Source of the DNA: Piscicola geometra
Taxonomy: Eukaryota; Annelida; Clitellata; Hirudinida; Piscicolidae
Direction: 5' to 3'
Assembly (NCBI GenBank): GCA_943735955.1
Contig: OX030966.1
Location: 6,165,893-6,229,892 of the forward strand
Length of the DNA: 64,000 nucleotides
Shown: positions 42,734-54,702 of the stretch, piece after piece
Numbering within the stretch: position 1 is the stretch's first letter
Layout: each line of letters starts with the position of its first letter
Notes under the pieces: generated by a model
The model's database searches: none
Seen by the model: the letters and a program-made list of their open reading frames with translations, nothing else
What the model was told of the DNA's origin: nothing
Translations under genes and position numbers: made by a program

Positions 42734-45700
42734 ATGCTGGGATTCCGTCTTTTACTGTTAATTTCATGTGAGTTTATGATACTCTTTATTCATTCATTTT
42801 GGTGTATAAATATTAAGATTTAAAAAAAGAAAAGAAAATTGATAATAAATTTTCTTTCGAGCATATTTCACCAATCTTATTTTAAACAAGAAAAACGATG
42901 CAATGTAGCATTAAAAAAATATTGATTGTGTAAAAACCTATTTATGATATATATAAAAAGTTATTAATGATGAATCATAGATCACTAAAACCAAAAACTC
43001 ACAAAGGCATATACAAATAAACTCATTAGAAACTTATAACAAAATTATTCACCTCGCCACTAACTCCTTAAATGATTCACCTATCTCCTCTTTCCTCCAG
43101 TGAGTTCTGCGATAAATGCGGAAGAGAAGCTGGGCTGGGACCGGAAAGCGGTGGTGGTGAAAGAAGGAGAAAGGCTGGAAGTGCAGTGTAAGTTGGATGG
43201 AGTTTCTCTCTTAGACGTGGTCATACTGGCGTACAGAGAGCAAGAAAATGGAGTCAAAAAAGCGCGAAGGTTTTCTGAGAACACAAACCTAATGGAGGTC
43301 TACAAGAACAAAGGGAGCTACTCGGTGAAGTTAGAAGCGGTTGAGCCATCGGCTAGTACGACGGCAATCTTTGAAGGTTGGCTTCTTATCTTTTTTTATT
43401 GTTTATATAAATTTATTTATTTGCAATTTTGAAGCATTTTTATGAATGGATTGTCTCTTTATTACGTTGACATGTTAATACAAAAATATGGAGAAGGAAA
43501 AAGGGAAACAGATGCCAATAATAATCTGAATAAAAATCTTAATAAAGTAAAAATTCTGATTGAAGTAGCACACTTAGTAGCTCCTTAAAAGGGTAAGGTC
43601 AAAAGTTTAAAAAGCTTTTCGATATTCTGTTTCATTTTTCCCCATGAAGGTTTTGAGAGCTAACCTGCATTAGGCTGATGCTAAATAAAGAAAAGCTTTC
43701 AAAAACGTCTTCCGGTCTATGTTTTCGTTCGGTTTCTATTTTATTTGTCAAAAAATTAATGAAAAAGTATTATTAAAAAAAAGAAAATTGAATTTGGGAT
43801 TTTATTATTCTTTTTTTTATCCACTTGGGCGTAAACAACCGCATCTATCGTTCTCCAAAACAAAGCTTTACAACTATACAAGCACTTGAAAAAGCCACTT
43901 CTCCACTAAAACAACTCCCACTCCAAATATATCATTCCTCTTTTCCCTCCCTCCTTCCTATGACTTCTCCCCATTCTCCACCGAAACCTCAACTTCACAG
44001 ACATCAAATACGTCGACTCTGGCGTGCTAGCTTGTTACGCTCTTGGCGAAAAAGAAGTTTACTTACTGAATATCACTGTGTCAGGTGAGTGTGTTTTTTT
44101 GTGTGTGTTTTTACGTGTTTTTATGTGTGTGTTTTTACGTGTTTTTATGTGTGTGTTTTAATGTGTTTTTTCGGTTCCGAAGAATATATATAAAGTTTAA
44201 ACTTTCTAGGATGACTTCTAGCGATTGAATAAAATATTTTAAGAGCAATGGATTAAACACGAAGTTTTCGATAATTAGAAAAAAAATTATAAAACTCACA
44301 AACTATTCGATACAAACCACAAATTTCACTTTCACCCTCTCAATAGTGCCAGTAAGAGAGTCAAACCTGGTGGTAATTGCTCCAGAAGGCTTGAAGGATT
44401 CTGATGACGATGATGATGATGATGATGATGATGATGACGATGGTGAAGGTGAAAAGAAAATTGCAACAACAAAAGGCAACAAAAAACACGGCTTTTCCGA
44501 GCGTTTCTTCCAGAACATCATCACCACCAGGGAACCCGGCTCTGAGATCAACTTTCCCTTCAACTCATCCAACCACCTGGTCTGCTACGCCAACAGTTTG
44601 TCTCCCTATTTCGACCTCAAGATCACCCTTGATGGACACGACCTCGACCTTGCCAAGCATCACGTGACGAAGTTGCAGACACCTCGTGATGAAGAAGATG
44701 AGGAAGAAGGTGATGATAAAGGTGCTGCTGCTGCTGGTGCTGCTGGTGGTGTTGGTGGTGCTGGTGGTGGAGTGGAAAAAAGTGATTTTTCGTTGGACGC
44801 GGCGAACGAAATGTTTTTCTGGAAAGCTCTGGTGGTGGAGAGAGTCGACCACAGCTTCAACGACAAGGAAGTGGCTTGTGTGGCCAGGGTGGTGCAGCAG
44901 GATGACGTCATGGCCACTCACCGCGTCACTGTGGAGTGTGAGTTGTTGAGGGAGTCGGAGAAAATATGTATAGTTATTATATAATTCTAGTTTGGAATTA
45001 TCTGAAGTATTTTTAGCATTTAGTTTTTTCAAAAATATAAAGTTTTGTACTAAGTGAATTGTAAAAAATAGTGAAAATCTTTTATGATTAAAGTAAAAAC
45101 TAATAGTATGGTTTTAAGCAAACAGTCAGACTTGTTTGTTTTGGAAAATGAAAAACAACAGTTTTGCAATAGCAATCACAGAATTTTTTTCTTATATAAT
45201 AATATAATATAAAAAAGTTTGATGATCAAACAGTTTAAATTCTCAAATAAATTTTACAAATATTTTTTAGTTTCCCCAGTGATCGAGTGCAATCAGAAGA
45301 TGGAAAGCGCAGAAAATCGAAAGTTCAAGATCACGTGTCTCGTCTCAGCCAATCCCATGCCGAAGATTAACGTCACCAAGGGTAATGACGTCATAGAATC
45401 AATAAGTCCTGATGATGATGATGATGATGATGATGGTGATGGTGATGATCATGAGGATGATGGTGATGATGATCATGACGATGATGACAACAAAAATGTC
45501 AATTTCGACTTTCAAAATAAGAATGCGGAGGAAGGTTACGTAAATGATGAAGGTGTTGTTGAGGGTGATGATGATGATGGTGGTGAAGAAGATGAAGAGG
45601 ATGAAGAGGCTGGCAATGATAACAATGAGTATGGCAATGAGAATGATGAAGAAGCAGACGGTAAGCACATTCATGAAGAGGAAGATGAAAATGTTTACAA

Positions 45701-46793
45701 CAACCGCAGCAACAAAAACAACAACAACAACGATGAGGATGAAGAGGAGGAAGATGAGAAGGAGGAAGGTGGTGATGATGATGATAACCAAGGCCATCAC
45801 GGCTCGGAAAACGACCCAAAATATAAAAGTTTCGATCAAAACAACATGGGGGGACACAATGACGCTGGCATGAAGATGGCTCTGAATAACTATACAAAAA
45901 AAGACGCCGTCAAAGAGTATCAAGTGGAAATAACTAAGAGCGTAAGGATTATCTATTTACTTTTTTTACCACCCCAACTTTTAAATTTTATTTTTCGTAA
46001 TTTACTTTTTTTAAAGAAAAATTTATTTCTTTTTATTTCTTTTTATTTGCTGCTTTTAGAACATAAACAGAATGTTTATTTGAAGGAAAGTTTACGATTA
46101 ACAAACTGAAACTTGAATTCTTTTGATAACATCACCAGTCGATCCTTTATATATTTATAGCCTGTATGTTGATGTTCAGCCTATATAAGTTAACTTTAAA
46201 AATAAATTTAAAATATGTAAACTATCTCACTCCCTCTTCTCCAATAATTTCCAGAACTCCTACACCATGGTGGTTACGATAGAGATGACGCCAGAGCAAG
46301 TTAAGCGCTACAACATCCATCAACCAATCACAATTGTGGCTGAAAACCGCTTTGGGAAACTCTCGAAAAAGATGTCGGTTATGTTGGAGAGTCAGTCGAG
46401 GTCTCTGACTGGCGCTTCGGCAGCTGTCAATGATCGTTTCTCAGGTGGGCGATGGTGGAAAGAAAGTTATGGAGGGTAATTGAAATGGAAAATAGTCTAG
46501 GTGTAACAAGTATTTATAATATGATAAATATTTTGTTAATGTATTATTAAGAATAAAAATTAGAGCGTTTAGGGGAGCTTAAGGCGAAAAATAACGATAT
46601 TTCTGATAATTGTTTTTTTAAAAGACAATTTCAAAGTATAACATCTATTGATCTAAATGAATTAATTTCTATTCCTCAAATCCCGTTCATCGCAGGAGCT
46701 CTGGCGCAGTCAACAAGTAGCTTTATCCTGCTCCTCTTCATCTCCATCATTCTCCCCTTTTTGCAGCCACTTCTCCACTCTTCTAACCCATGA
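42734..46793 (+). CDS. Secreted or GPI-anchored protein with three Ig domains and acidic insertions (647 aa)
   Basis: A probable cell-surface adhesion or recognition protein. Exons: 42734-42767, 43101-43376, 44001-44084, 44347-44937, 45271-45941, 46255-46444, 46696-46793; phases close. The signal peptide MLGFRLLLLISLSSA is split over exons 1 and 2. Ig1: GERLEVQCKL with VDSGVLACYAL. Ig2: NHLVCYANS with DKEVACVARV; it carries a poly-Asp run (from about residue 152) and a Glu/Ala/Gly insert. Ig3: KFKITCLVSANPMPKINV (Cys351), then an Asp/Glu/Asn-rich insert of about 160 residues, then PITIVAENRFGKLSKKMSVM, where the canonical F-strand Cys is Ile579. The C-terminal STSSFILLLFISIILPFL is a hydrophobic tail consistent with GPI attachment. 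It is paralogous, exon by exon, with the minus-strand gene at 57525-63432. No closer family name is justified. Confidence 0.88.
44401..44450. repeat. (GAT)n coding repeat in Ig2
   Basis: A GATGAT run encodes a dozen consecutive Asp within the second Ig domain of the plus-strand Ig protein. The frame is kept because the repeat unit is three. Confidence 0.9.
45408..45800. repeat. GAT/GAA/AAC-rich coding expansion in Ig3
   Basis: Degenerate trinucleotide repeats encode the long Asp/Glu/Asn-rich insertion between the C-C' region and the distal strands of the third Ig domain. Confidence 0.88.
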
Positions 46794-49700
46794 ATTGTCC
46801 TTGTGGGCGTATACTTTCGTGCTTGGCTGATTAATCAAAATTAAAAGATAATTATTTAATTTAAATTCAATGATTTTATCGAATATTTATATCAAATGTT
46901 GTATGCTTATGTAATATTTAAAATGGAAACTATATCCAAAGTGTGGAGAAATTTAAATCTATAAAGATTATTTTTAAAAGTCTTTTTTCTCACACTATTT
47001 TCATTGCTTTAAAGCGGAATTTTGTGCAAGGGTATACTCAGCGATTAAAAACAACGTTATTACTCTTAAGTAAATTCAGGATTTTAATAGATTTCGATCT
47101 ATTCGCTAACTCTAAATTATTGATTCTATATCAGTTTTTAATTTTTGGAAAACGCTCTGGTTGCTCCGAGGATAATTTAGGAACTTACCACTTAGTGATT
47201 GTGACTTAGCTTACGAAGATTTGTGCTTTTAACTTTTAACAAAATCATTTTTATTTTAATCTTTTTTATATTTTTATCTTTTCTGTTTCTAAGCAACCTG
47301 TAGTGAAGCCTAATGTGGAATTCATTTTTTTTTCAGTTTTTATTCAAGTCAGCCACACATTCCATCGCTTGTGACGCACTGATAGAAAAAATCAAGCCAT
47401 TCATTTATTTCTAAGGACTTTGGTTAAAACCTTGTTAAATACAATATTTGAATTTTAAAATGTTTTTAAAAAACATTAAGAATTATGAATAAATCAATTA
47501 TTTAAAAATATTTGAATAGAATAAATTCTTCAATTTCTAAAGATTAATAAAGTTAAAAAAACACCGATTTTATTTATAAGTTAAACCTTATAAAACAAAA
47601 CCGATATATTCATAAAAATGTGTAAATATAACAATTTTTACTTTTTTCTAAAAACTATATAAACGATCTTTCAAACTAAAAACAATTTTTATTCTATTTT
47701 TTAACTAAATACTTCATTTATATTTCTCTACCCTCTACTCAACATTTACCTCAAGCAACTAAAATATTCAAATAATTAATTTTGAACATTCATTTTTCAA
47801 CCGATATACATATATATATTTTCCACACGATCTTATCCAATTTTCCGAACTTTCTAACCATTATTTCTTGTTCATTCAGATAAGTCGGAACTGATTTCAT
47901 CAACTGAGAAAACGCAAAATCCCTTACTTGGTCTTTTGAATCCGCCATTTATTTTCTTTTTTCCCCATTTTCATTGTTTATGGCTAGAATGTTTTTATCA
48001 AAAATAATTTGGCAAAGCTTTCTTGGCGTTATTGACAAAATCAAGCTTTTATTGTTGCATTCCTTCAGTTTTCCTGCGCTCAACAGCTATTCCTTCATTA
48101 TATCACCATTAACCTCTCAGCCATCTCCATTTTCTATATTCTACTTCTAACTTTTAAGGTTAAGACAACTAATACCTTTACCTCCATCTGAACTCCTACA
48201 ACCACTATATGATTACGACTCTTGAATTACGACTGTTGTAACGAAAGTTTGTGAATGATGGTTGTAATTGTTTCGGCTTTACATTATTACAGTTACTTAA
48301 ACACATAAAAATATATGTTTGGGATTAGATAAAATACAATAAGATTCTGTATTTTTTTTAAACATGTTTCTATACAAATGTTTTTAGGATAGAAAAACAC
48401 ACAAACACATACAAACGCTTGTATTTTTGTATTTGAATGTATGTCAAGCTTGGGGAAAAAAATAAACTGTAAACTTGTTGCAATCTAATTTCAATGGTTT
48501 TTATTTTAAAATAAAGTTTATATAGCTCGTCATTAACAATATTTTCAATTATAAATACCAATTTTTCTACATCCTTCAATAATTTTACATACTCGATAAT
48601 AACATACTCTTTCATATGTTTACTTCTAATTTATAAACTCACATTTGATTTGTTTAATGAATCATTCCCAGTTATCATGAAAATGAAGATGATGATCAAG
48701 ACAATCAGGATGATAATATTTTGTGACATTGACCATTCAATTACACGCTTCGATTTTCTGTTAAATCCTCCCACTCCTATCTTACCACTATCTTCTTCAC
48801 TCCTATTTCATCAATCTTTATTTAACGCTTTATCCATTCCATTTTCACCTTTTCCATCTTCATCCTCCACAAGCATTCTGCATTCTCCGTCTCCTCTCCA
48901 ATAGCATGATATTTTAATGACATTATCAGTTATCTTTTAGCTCATACAGACTTTCCCAAGTTCGTACTTACCGACTACATCATCTAATAAGCAAAGTATG
49001 AAATATGAATTTTTTCTCCAATAAATTTCGATGTAAACAATCGCCATTTTTGCCACTCAAAGTGTGTTTGTAAAACTTTAAACAATTACTGAAACGACTA
49101 ATTATTCATTTAAGTATTCATTTATTTATTATATATTGCGCTTTAATTTACGTTGATGAGCTTTTAAATTAAAGGCTATGTCAATGGGTTGTTTGTGTCA
49201 CTTGTAAAATAAACTATTGAGGTTGTTAAATTAGTTAAAACAAAACCTTGCAGAATCAAATTTAATAATTTAAAAATATTATTATTTAAAAATAAAAATA
49301 ATAAAAAATGATGAGCGTACTTTATTATATTTATCTACGCTAAACACTGAACAGCAATATCAGCACGCATGGTTGAACAATTTTAAATTCTTAGTTTCAA
49401 GAAATTGTCAAAAAATATATATAATTGAAACAAAAAAATTAATAATAATAACTTATGTTAATAGAAAATATTATTAATATAATATTATTATTATTATTAT
49501 TATTGTAACTCAATATTAAGTTATGAAAGACGCAGTAAATGCCAATGCATTAAACTCAGAATTGTTAGCTGCTTTTAGTAGCTGTGTCGTGCCTGTAACA
49601 ACCCAATAAGCCCATTCTACAGCTTTGATATAAGTTGCTAACCACATTTTTCTTATATAACCGGAATTCTTTTTCTTAACATCGAACCTCCTAATTATTG

Positions 49701-50185
49701 TCGATTTCCGAAGAATCACTCATTCGAGAAAGACTTATTCGATATATTAAAGTGTTTGAAACGAATTTTAGATTTAAATAAAATAATTTAGTTTTTGAGA
49801 TGTATTACAGTAGACCACCACACGTTGTGAGTAGAAAATATAACTGAAGGGTGCTTTGTCTTTATTAGAAACCTAGCAGATATTTTGGCTAACAATTAAT
49901 TACTAGTACTACTTCTACTACTACTATTAATACTACTAGTACTACTAATTCTACTATTAATACGAATAATACTAATACTTCTTCAATACTAACCTTAACA
50001 ACCATCATAACTAGGCGCAGCAGCAAACAGGTCCATCGTATACTAGGTAAGCCTATGTTTGAATAAATTAAATAAATTATATCATAAAATCAAAAAAATT
50101 AAAACAAAACTTGGTGAAAAGACCTATAATAAAGAATCTAATAAAACTCATTTTAAAGTTTTCTTTTTCTTTTTTTAGTCGCAGG
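46794..50185. other. Intergenic, no gene recognised
   Basis: AT-rich spacer with an imperfect TTA/ATT run (49470-49505) and a CTA/ACT-type trinucleotide run (49905-49985). A probable 5' UTR exon of the following small membrane-protein gene ends at about 50047, where tatactag meets gtaagcc. Small ORFs such as 46943-47209 and 49516-49719 (-) have no family motif. Confidence 0.45.
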
Positions 50186-50603
50186 ATGATGATGTCGACA
50201 ATGGGACCTCAGAAGTTGTCATCAGACAATGATCCCGAATATAAAGTAGGTTTTAGGTTTCAAAAACACTAATTTAGTTGTTTTTGGATAATAATTTCTA
50301 ACTGAATTTTTAAATGTATTTAATTGTTTTCTAAATTTTATTTTTACTGTTAGGAAACGGCTGAATAAAAATAAAAACCTGAAAACTGCAATACATCAGA
50401 AAAATAAGACAAAAAAGTGTAATCATCAAACCACTAGCACACTATTACTACTCCACAACAGCGCCACCTACACACTTTAAGCATTCCACCATAACCACCA
50501 GAAAGCAAGATGGATTTTAGCATTCATGGTCTTGATGTCCTTCCTCACTTGTCTTGGCATCATCATCTTGGTCTCAGCTCTCGCTTCTACCGGACCGAAA
50601 TGA
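50186..50603 (+). CDS. Candidate 53-residue single-pass membrane protein
   Basis: Two coding exons, 50186-50245 and 50502-50603, join in phase 0. The N-terminal part is MMMSTMGPQKLSSDNDPEYK; after the junction come KARW and the membrane segment ILAFMVLMSFLTCLGIIILV, and the protein ends SALASTGPK. The first exon is bounded by a pyrimidine-rich acceptor (ttttttag) and the donor GTAGGT, the second by accaccag. A noncoding leader exon ending at about 50047 (donor GTAAGC) fits upstream. The tandem Lys-Arg before the membrane segment suggests a cytosolic N-terminus (positive-inside rule). An alternative acceptor near 50354 would give an early stop (ETAE). It resembles the class of small integral membrane proteins, but I do not recognise the family. 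Confidence 0.55.
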
Positions 50604-51843
50604 ATTAGAAAGAATGGGAGAAGAAGAAGAAGCAACGATTGTCTCAGTTTAATGAAACGATATATCTTTTTTTGGCTGAAAATATGGGACGGTTAAAAAA
50701 ACTCATAGAAAATGATTCTATATAACACATTTTTTTCTTTCAATATTTTAGCTATTTCATATACTAACTACTGCTTTTTGAAATCATTTATTTTATAATA
50801 TACATTCTTAACATAATTTTTTTTGTTTTAATTAACTAAAGTATTTTAAATTTGTTGAAAACAAAATTCTCATCTGACAAAACCTTTTTTCCTCTATAAA
50901 GTTATTATTTTGTGATAAACAAAATATGTGTTAAAACCTAACATGCTCACTATAGATTTTAACATTCATAATTACATATAATATATTCTTTAAGTTATTA
51001 AGTTAACTTATTTTATTTAAACTACAAAAGTTAATGAAAAACGAATGAAACCACGTGTCTCTGAAATTCGACAAATAACATTAAAAACTCAGTTTCAAAA
51101 AAGAAATTTTTAATATATTTTTTTGAAAAATTAAATGCAATTACATTAAATGTTTTAAGATAACAATTCTTTGATGTATACATTCATAAGTAACTCAATT
51201 TTAATTATACAAGATTAAAGGTATCTGTTAATGTAATAATTCTTAGTTAATTTATATTTTCAGTATAGTTTACACACATGCATCTTAAATTTTGAGTGTA
51301 TATTGACCATTTTCAGTATTATCTTCTATTATCGCTTTTAAATGAAGCTTAAATTATGGGCAATTTTAGAGTAAGGGTTAGGGTAACTGTTAAAGTTATT
51401 TAATATAACTTGAAATACAATTATACAATTATTAAAAATATCTTTCTTTAAAAAATATATTAGTGTTCTATGCAAAAATCAGCTCATATGATCTAAAAAA
51501 TGTACACACTTTCAATAAATATATGTAATACGTTACAAAATTGAACAAATTCAAATAAAATTCAAATATTTTCTAAAAGAAATTTTGATCTCATAAAAAT
51601 GAACACAATAAATTGAATATCTATTCTTTAGTATAGTTTTCATAGTAAAAAATAATGATTTGTTTTTTTGGTTCATTTTTATATTATCAGAAAGTCATAA
51701 TTTAAATTATTAAATTTTTAAAAACTTTATTTAAATCTTTCAATTCTAAAGATATTTATTAGAATTCGTACTAGTCTTCTTTAACGTATTTTCAGCCATA
51801 TTCCTATTACTTTATCGCGGGGCTGCTCTTGCAATCTAACGAG
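50604..51843. other. Intergenic, AT-rich, no gene recognised
   Basis: 1.2 kb of AT-rich sequence holding the 3' UTR of the small membrane-protein gene and the leader of the next gene. A possible acceptor at about 51794 (gtattttcag) suggests a spliced 5' UTR for the following gene. Confidence 0.5.
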
Positions 51844-52794
51844 ATGTCTAATTTTGATAAAACCCTATTTGTTAACAATCTAATTGAAACGGTTGTTTTG
51901 CAGTGCAAAAATAATTTAAAATTCAAAAATGATATAAGCATCCAGGGAGTGTTGGCAGTCACGATGGACTCGAGCGGGATTCTATTGATTCCGTTTGACA
52001 GTACTTGGTCTAGGACTGCTCCACAAAGCATTCAAAAAGTAACACAAAATATAAAAATGCTGCCGAAAGTTAATGACGACAACGTTACCAACAATTATGA
52101 GCAGTATCCTCAACCCAGCGTCTATCCAACTTTTTCCAACTCTCCATCCTTCAGAGCAAGAGGACAAAGGGGAAATAGAAGAATTTTAAATAGTCGTGTA
52201 AGGAGCCAGGGCAGCATTCCAGCCACGCCAAGAGACATGGTCTCTCCAAGAAGAAATGGTCCTCCTCCATTTAGACCCATGCACACCTTCAAAAAACATA
52301 TTAGCATGGAACAGGAAATTGGTAGACAAGAATCCTTTGATGATTTTGTAGGCGATGATCAAGAATTTTTTGATGAAGAAGAGGAAGAAGTAATTTCAAT
52401 CCAAAAGCCTCCTCCTATTAGGAGAAAACAAGCAAAGCGGAGTGTGAGCAGCAGCAACAGGGTAGAAGCTGATGATGGCGTTGAAAATGTCACCATTCTT
52501 TCTGACACTGAAGATTATGTGGCTCCGAAGATGATTAAAAGAGAGCAAGCAGGATCTAGTAACATTGAAAATATCGGCATTGAAAACATGGTTGGTAGTT
52601 TTATTTATTTATTTTAAATTTCCATTATTTTGCAAGATATTTTGTTAGTGCTTCATACTTATTAACTTCTTATAACACATTCAATATTTAATAATTAATT
52701 TTAATTGCAGAAAGTTTGCAAAGATGAAGACTTGTTGTATGATCGAGGAGGCCAAGATAAAACAATTGGTTCATTTACTGGTGGTGTGGAATAA
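51844..52794 (+). CDS. Unrecognised 276-residue protein with N-terminal globular and disordered C-terminal part
   Basis: Exons 51844-52590 and 52711-52794 join in phase 0 (donor GTTGGT, acceptor aattgcag). The first 60 residues look folded: TLFVNNLIETVVLQCKNNLK, then DISIQGVLAVTMDSSGILLI, an alternating hydrophobic beta-strand pattern. The rest is Arg/Pro/Ser- and Glu-rich, with basic patches (SFRARGQRGNRRILNSRVRS), an acidic block DEEEEEVI, and two Lys-acid contexts such as MIKREQ that resemble sumoylation sites. It ends DKTIGSFTGGVE. A nuclear protein is plausible but inferred only from composition. The ATG context gagATGT is acceptable; the frame is also open upstream to about 51795. Confidence 0.72.
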
Positions 52795-52924
52795 ATACAT
52801 TCATCTAAACTTTTGATTGATATTTTGTTATAAATAGAATTTCTGTTTCATAAAGACACTTTACATTTAGAAAATTAAGTTTTCATTGAACAGATTTTAG
52901 AATTTCATTTTTTAATAAAATAAT

Positions 52925-53772
52925 TCATATTGCTAATTCATTGTCATCATTTTCTTCATCATGACTTATATTATCCTCATCACTTATATCATCATCAAAA
53001 TGTCTTGCTTTGTTCTTAGGCCCTTCCTTCAACCCATCACTAAATTTTCTTTTCTCTGCCTGGAATTATAGATAAGATTTAAAATTACATTCCCAATAAA
53101 TGCATCTAAGAAATAAATAATTAAATAACTGATTATTGTAACAAAAATCAGAATAACCTTTTTTGTAAAGATATCTTTTGGTTCTCTTGTTAGAAGTTTC
53201 AAAAGAATGTTTTGCTCACATGCACTTACAACTGTGGTGTTGGGGTTGAGAGACTTTATTGAATCTGAAGATAGTTTGGTAGGTTTTAATTAAATATTTT
53301 ATGTAAGTATAAGTAGATCAGTGTTAATGCTTAAAATTGTGATTTCATACTTTGTATATGAGGATGATCCTTTGTGAGAATATAAATAGGAGATCTGGAG
53401 TTCTAATAGTTGAAAAATATATTTAAATAAAAAAGAAAACAATTTCAGTAATAATAAGATTAAAATTAATACTTAATCATTAAGTTAAGGACAAGTTCAT
53501 ATTTCTCACCGAATAATTTTTTGGTTCTAGATCAATTTGTATTTTTTTGAAATTGTCAGCATTGCGACTAGGTAAACCGGATAAAAAAGTTTTCTGAAAT
53601 AAATATAACTTATAATTAGTTACTAATTGAAAGTCTTGTAAACTCATGTGGATTGTAACTCTACACATAATTTGAAAATTTACACAATTCAATAAATTAG
53701 AAAAAAATTAATCTTTGAAATTTGTAAAAAAAAGTAATCGGTGAAAACACAATCGGTACTCACAACAGACAT
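52925..53772 (-). CDS. DDA1: DET1- and DDB1-associated protein 1 (128 aa)
   Basis: A small subunit of CUL4-DDB1 ubiquitin ligases that stabilises substrate-receptor binding (DCD complexes with DET1). Minus-strand exons: 53772-53764, 53593-53510, 53402-53351, 53264-53158, 53059-52925; 387 nt closes to 128 residues. MSVKTFLSGLPSRNADNF matches the M-x-x-F-L-x-G-L-P-x-x-N-x-x-N-F start that inserts into DDB1. SPIYILTKDHPHIQ and CEQNILLKLLTREP match the Y-x-x-T-x-x-x-P and E-x-x-N-I-L-L-x-x-L segments, followed by a basic stretch (KKAEKRKF) and an acidic tail longer than in the human protein (102 aa). The first coding exon contributes only nine nucleotides (Met-Ser-Val). The start lies 145 bp from a perfect palindrome on the upstream side. 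Confidence 0.9.
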
Positions 53773-53916
53773 GTTTTCTTTAAAAGTAAACTTTATAAGT
53801 ATTAAATAAAAACATTTTTATTAAGTCACAAATAAAAAACTGATTATATTAATCTCAATTAGTAGAATTGAAAGTATTTGAAAATGAAGTAGAAGATTCT
53901 TTGACAAAGCTTCCTA

Positions 53917-53973
53917 TTTCTTTATGTCTCATCATCACTTAAATAATTTAAGTGATGATGAGACATAAAGAAA
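53917..53973. repeat. Perfect 57-bp palindrome (28-bp arms, 1-nt spacer)
   Basis: The left arm begins TTTCTTTATGTCTCATCATC and ends CACTTAAAT; after a single A the exact reverse complement follows. There is no mismatch in 28 bp. It lies between the start of DDA1 and a small ORF reading the other way, and its right arm overlaps that ORF's start codons. RNA from either strand would form a long hairpin. Confidence 0.97.
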
Positions 53974-54116
53974 AATACATTAACATCAAGGGCGGCGATC
54001 TGCTGCAAAGCTTGAGAGAGTCCTGGGTCACAACCATTGAGGTGGATCCTTCACTACCAAAAAATGAGGAAGTCCGGACTCTAAGACCCCCTCCCAGGAT
54101 CGCCGCCCGTGTTTGA
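53955..54116 (+). CDS. Candidate small ORF (53 aa), unrecognised
   Basis: The frame opens after a TAA at 53949-53951 with tandem ATGs inside the palindrome and reads MMRHKEKYINIKGGDLLQSL, then RESWVTTIEVDPSLPKNEEV, then RTLRPPPRIAARV. GC content is clearly higher than in the surroundings, as in the confirmed exons here, and the composition is protein-like. An 11-bp exact inverted repeat (GGGCGGCGATC at 53990 and its complement ending at 54108) brackets the GC-rich part, so a structured RNA is the alternative. It may also be an exon using an acceptor near 53989 (acatcaag). I do not recognise the protein. Confidence 0.4.
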   Translation: MMRHKEKYINIKGGDLLQSLRESWVTTIEVDPSLPKNEEVRTLRPPPRIAARV

Positions 54117-54370
54117 CAGTCTTAATTATATTTTAAAACACTCCTAATTATTGTATATTTAGAATTTTTATATATTCAATCAAAATAAAACGCATTGTCA
54201 TCTTTAATTTTTAATACACTCTAATCGCCCTTGCCATTTCTTACTGTTACTTTTTTATATAAATATTTATGATAGTTGATTACATAGTATTGGTTTAATG
54301 GCACTCACGAATCTTTCATTTATTTCTGGTCACACAAATTAAAAAATTGTCAAACGAAATCATAAAAATA

Positions 54371-54523
54371 ATGAGTGTTATCCAACGGCAAATATATGAT
54401 TGGATATGCAGTGAACACTTTTGTGACTGTTATTATGAGGGTGTGAACAAAAGGCTGCTTTACAATGCCATTCCAAATGAACTCAAGAAGTTTATTCACG
54501 ACGAAAATTCTTTAAATTTCTAA
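54371..54523 (+). CDS. Candidate small ORF (50 aa), unrecognised
   Basis: Reads MSVIQRQIYDWICSEHFCDC, continuing YYEGVNKRLLYNAIPNELKK and ending FIHDENSLNF. The residue mix, with Trp, three Cys and charged turns, looks more like protein than AT-rich noise. No family was recognised and no splice partner is certain. Confidence 0.3.
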   Translation: MSVIQRQIYDWICSEHFCDCYYEGVNKRLLYNAIPNELKKFIHDENSLNF

Positions 54524-54702
54524 TAAAAATAGTTATAACTCATCATTATCATCATCACCATCATTTGCAAAAAAATATATGAAACAATTCAAATTCATTA
54601 TCTTTAAATAAGGTTTAATGCATTTTCAAGTTTCACAAAATCTAAGTTGTTTCAAAATGGGACGTGCACAGTATACCCGGTTCACATTTAGGTGGAAAAA
54701 CA

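Noticed and set aside
53990..54108. RNase P-like structured RNA (GAGGAAGTCCGGACTC resembles bacterial CR-I)
   Set aside because: Too short, lacking the other conserved regions, and the block has a continuous protein-like frame.
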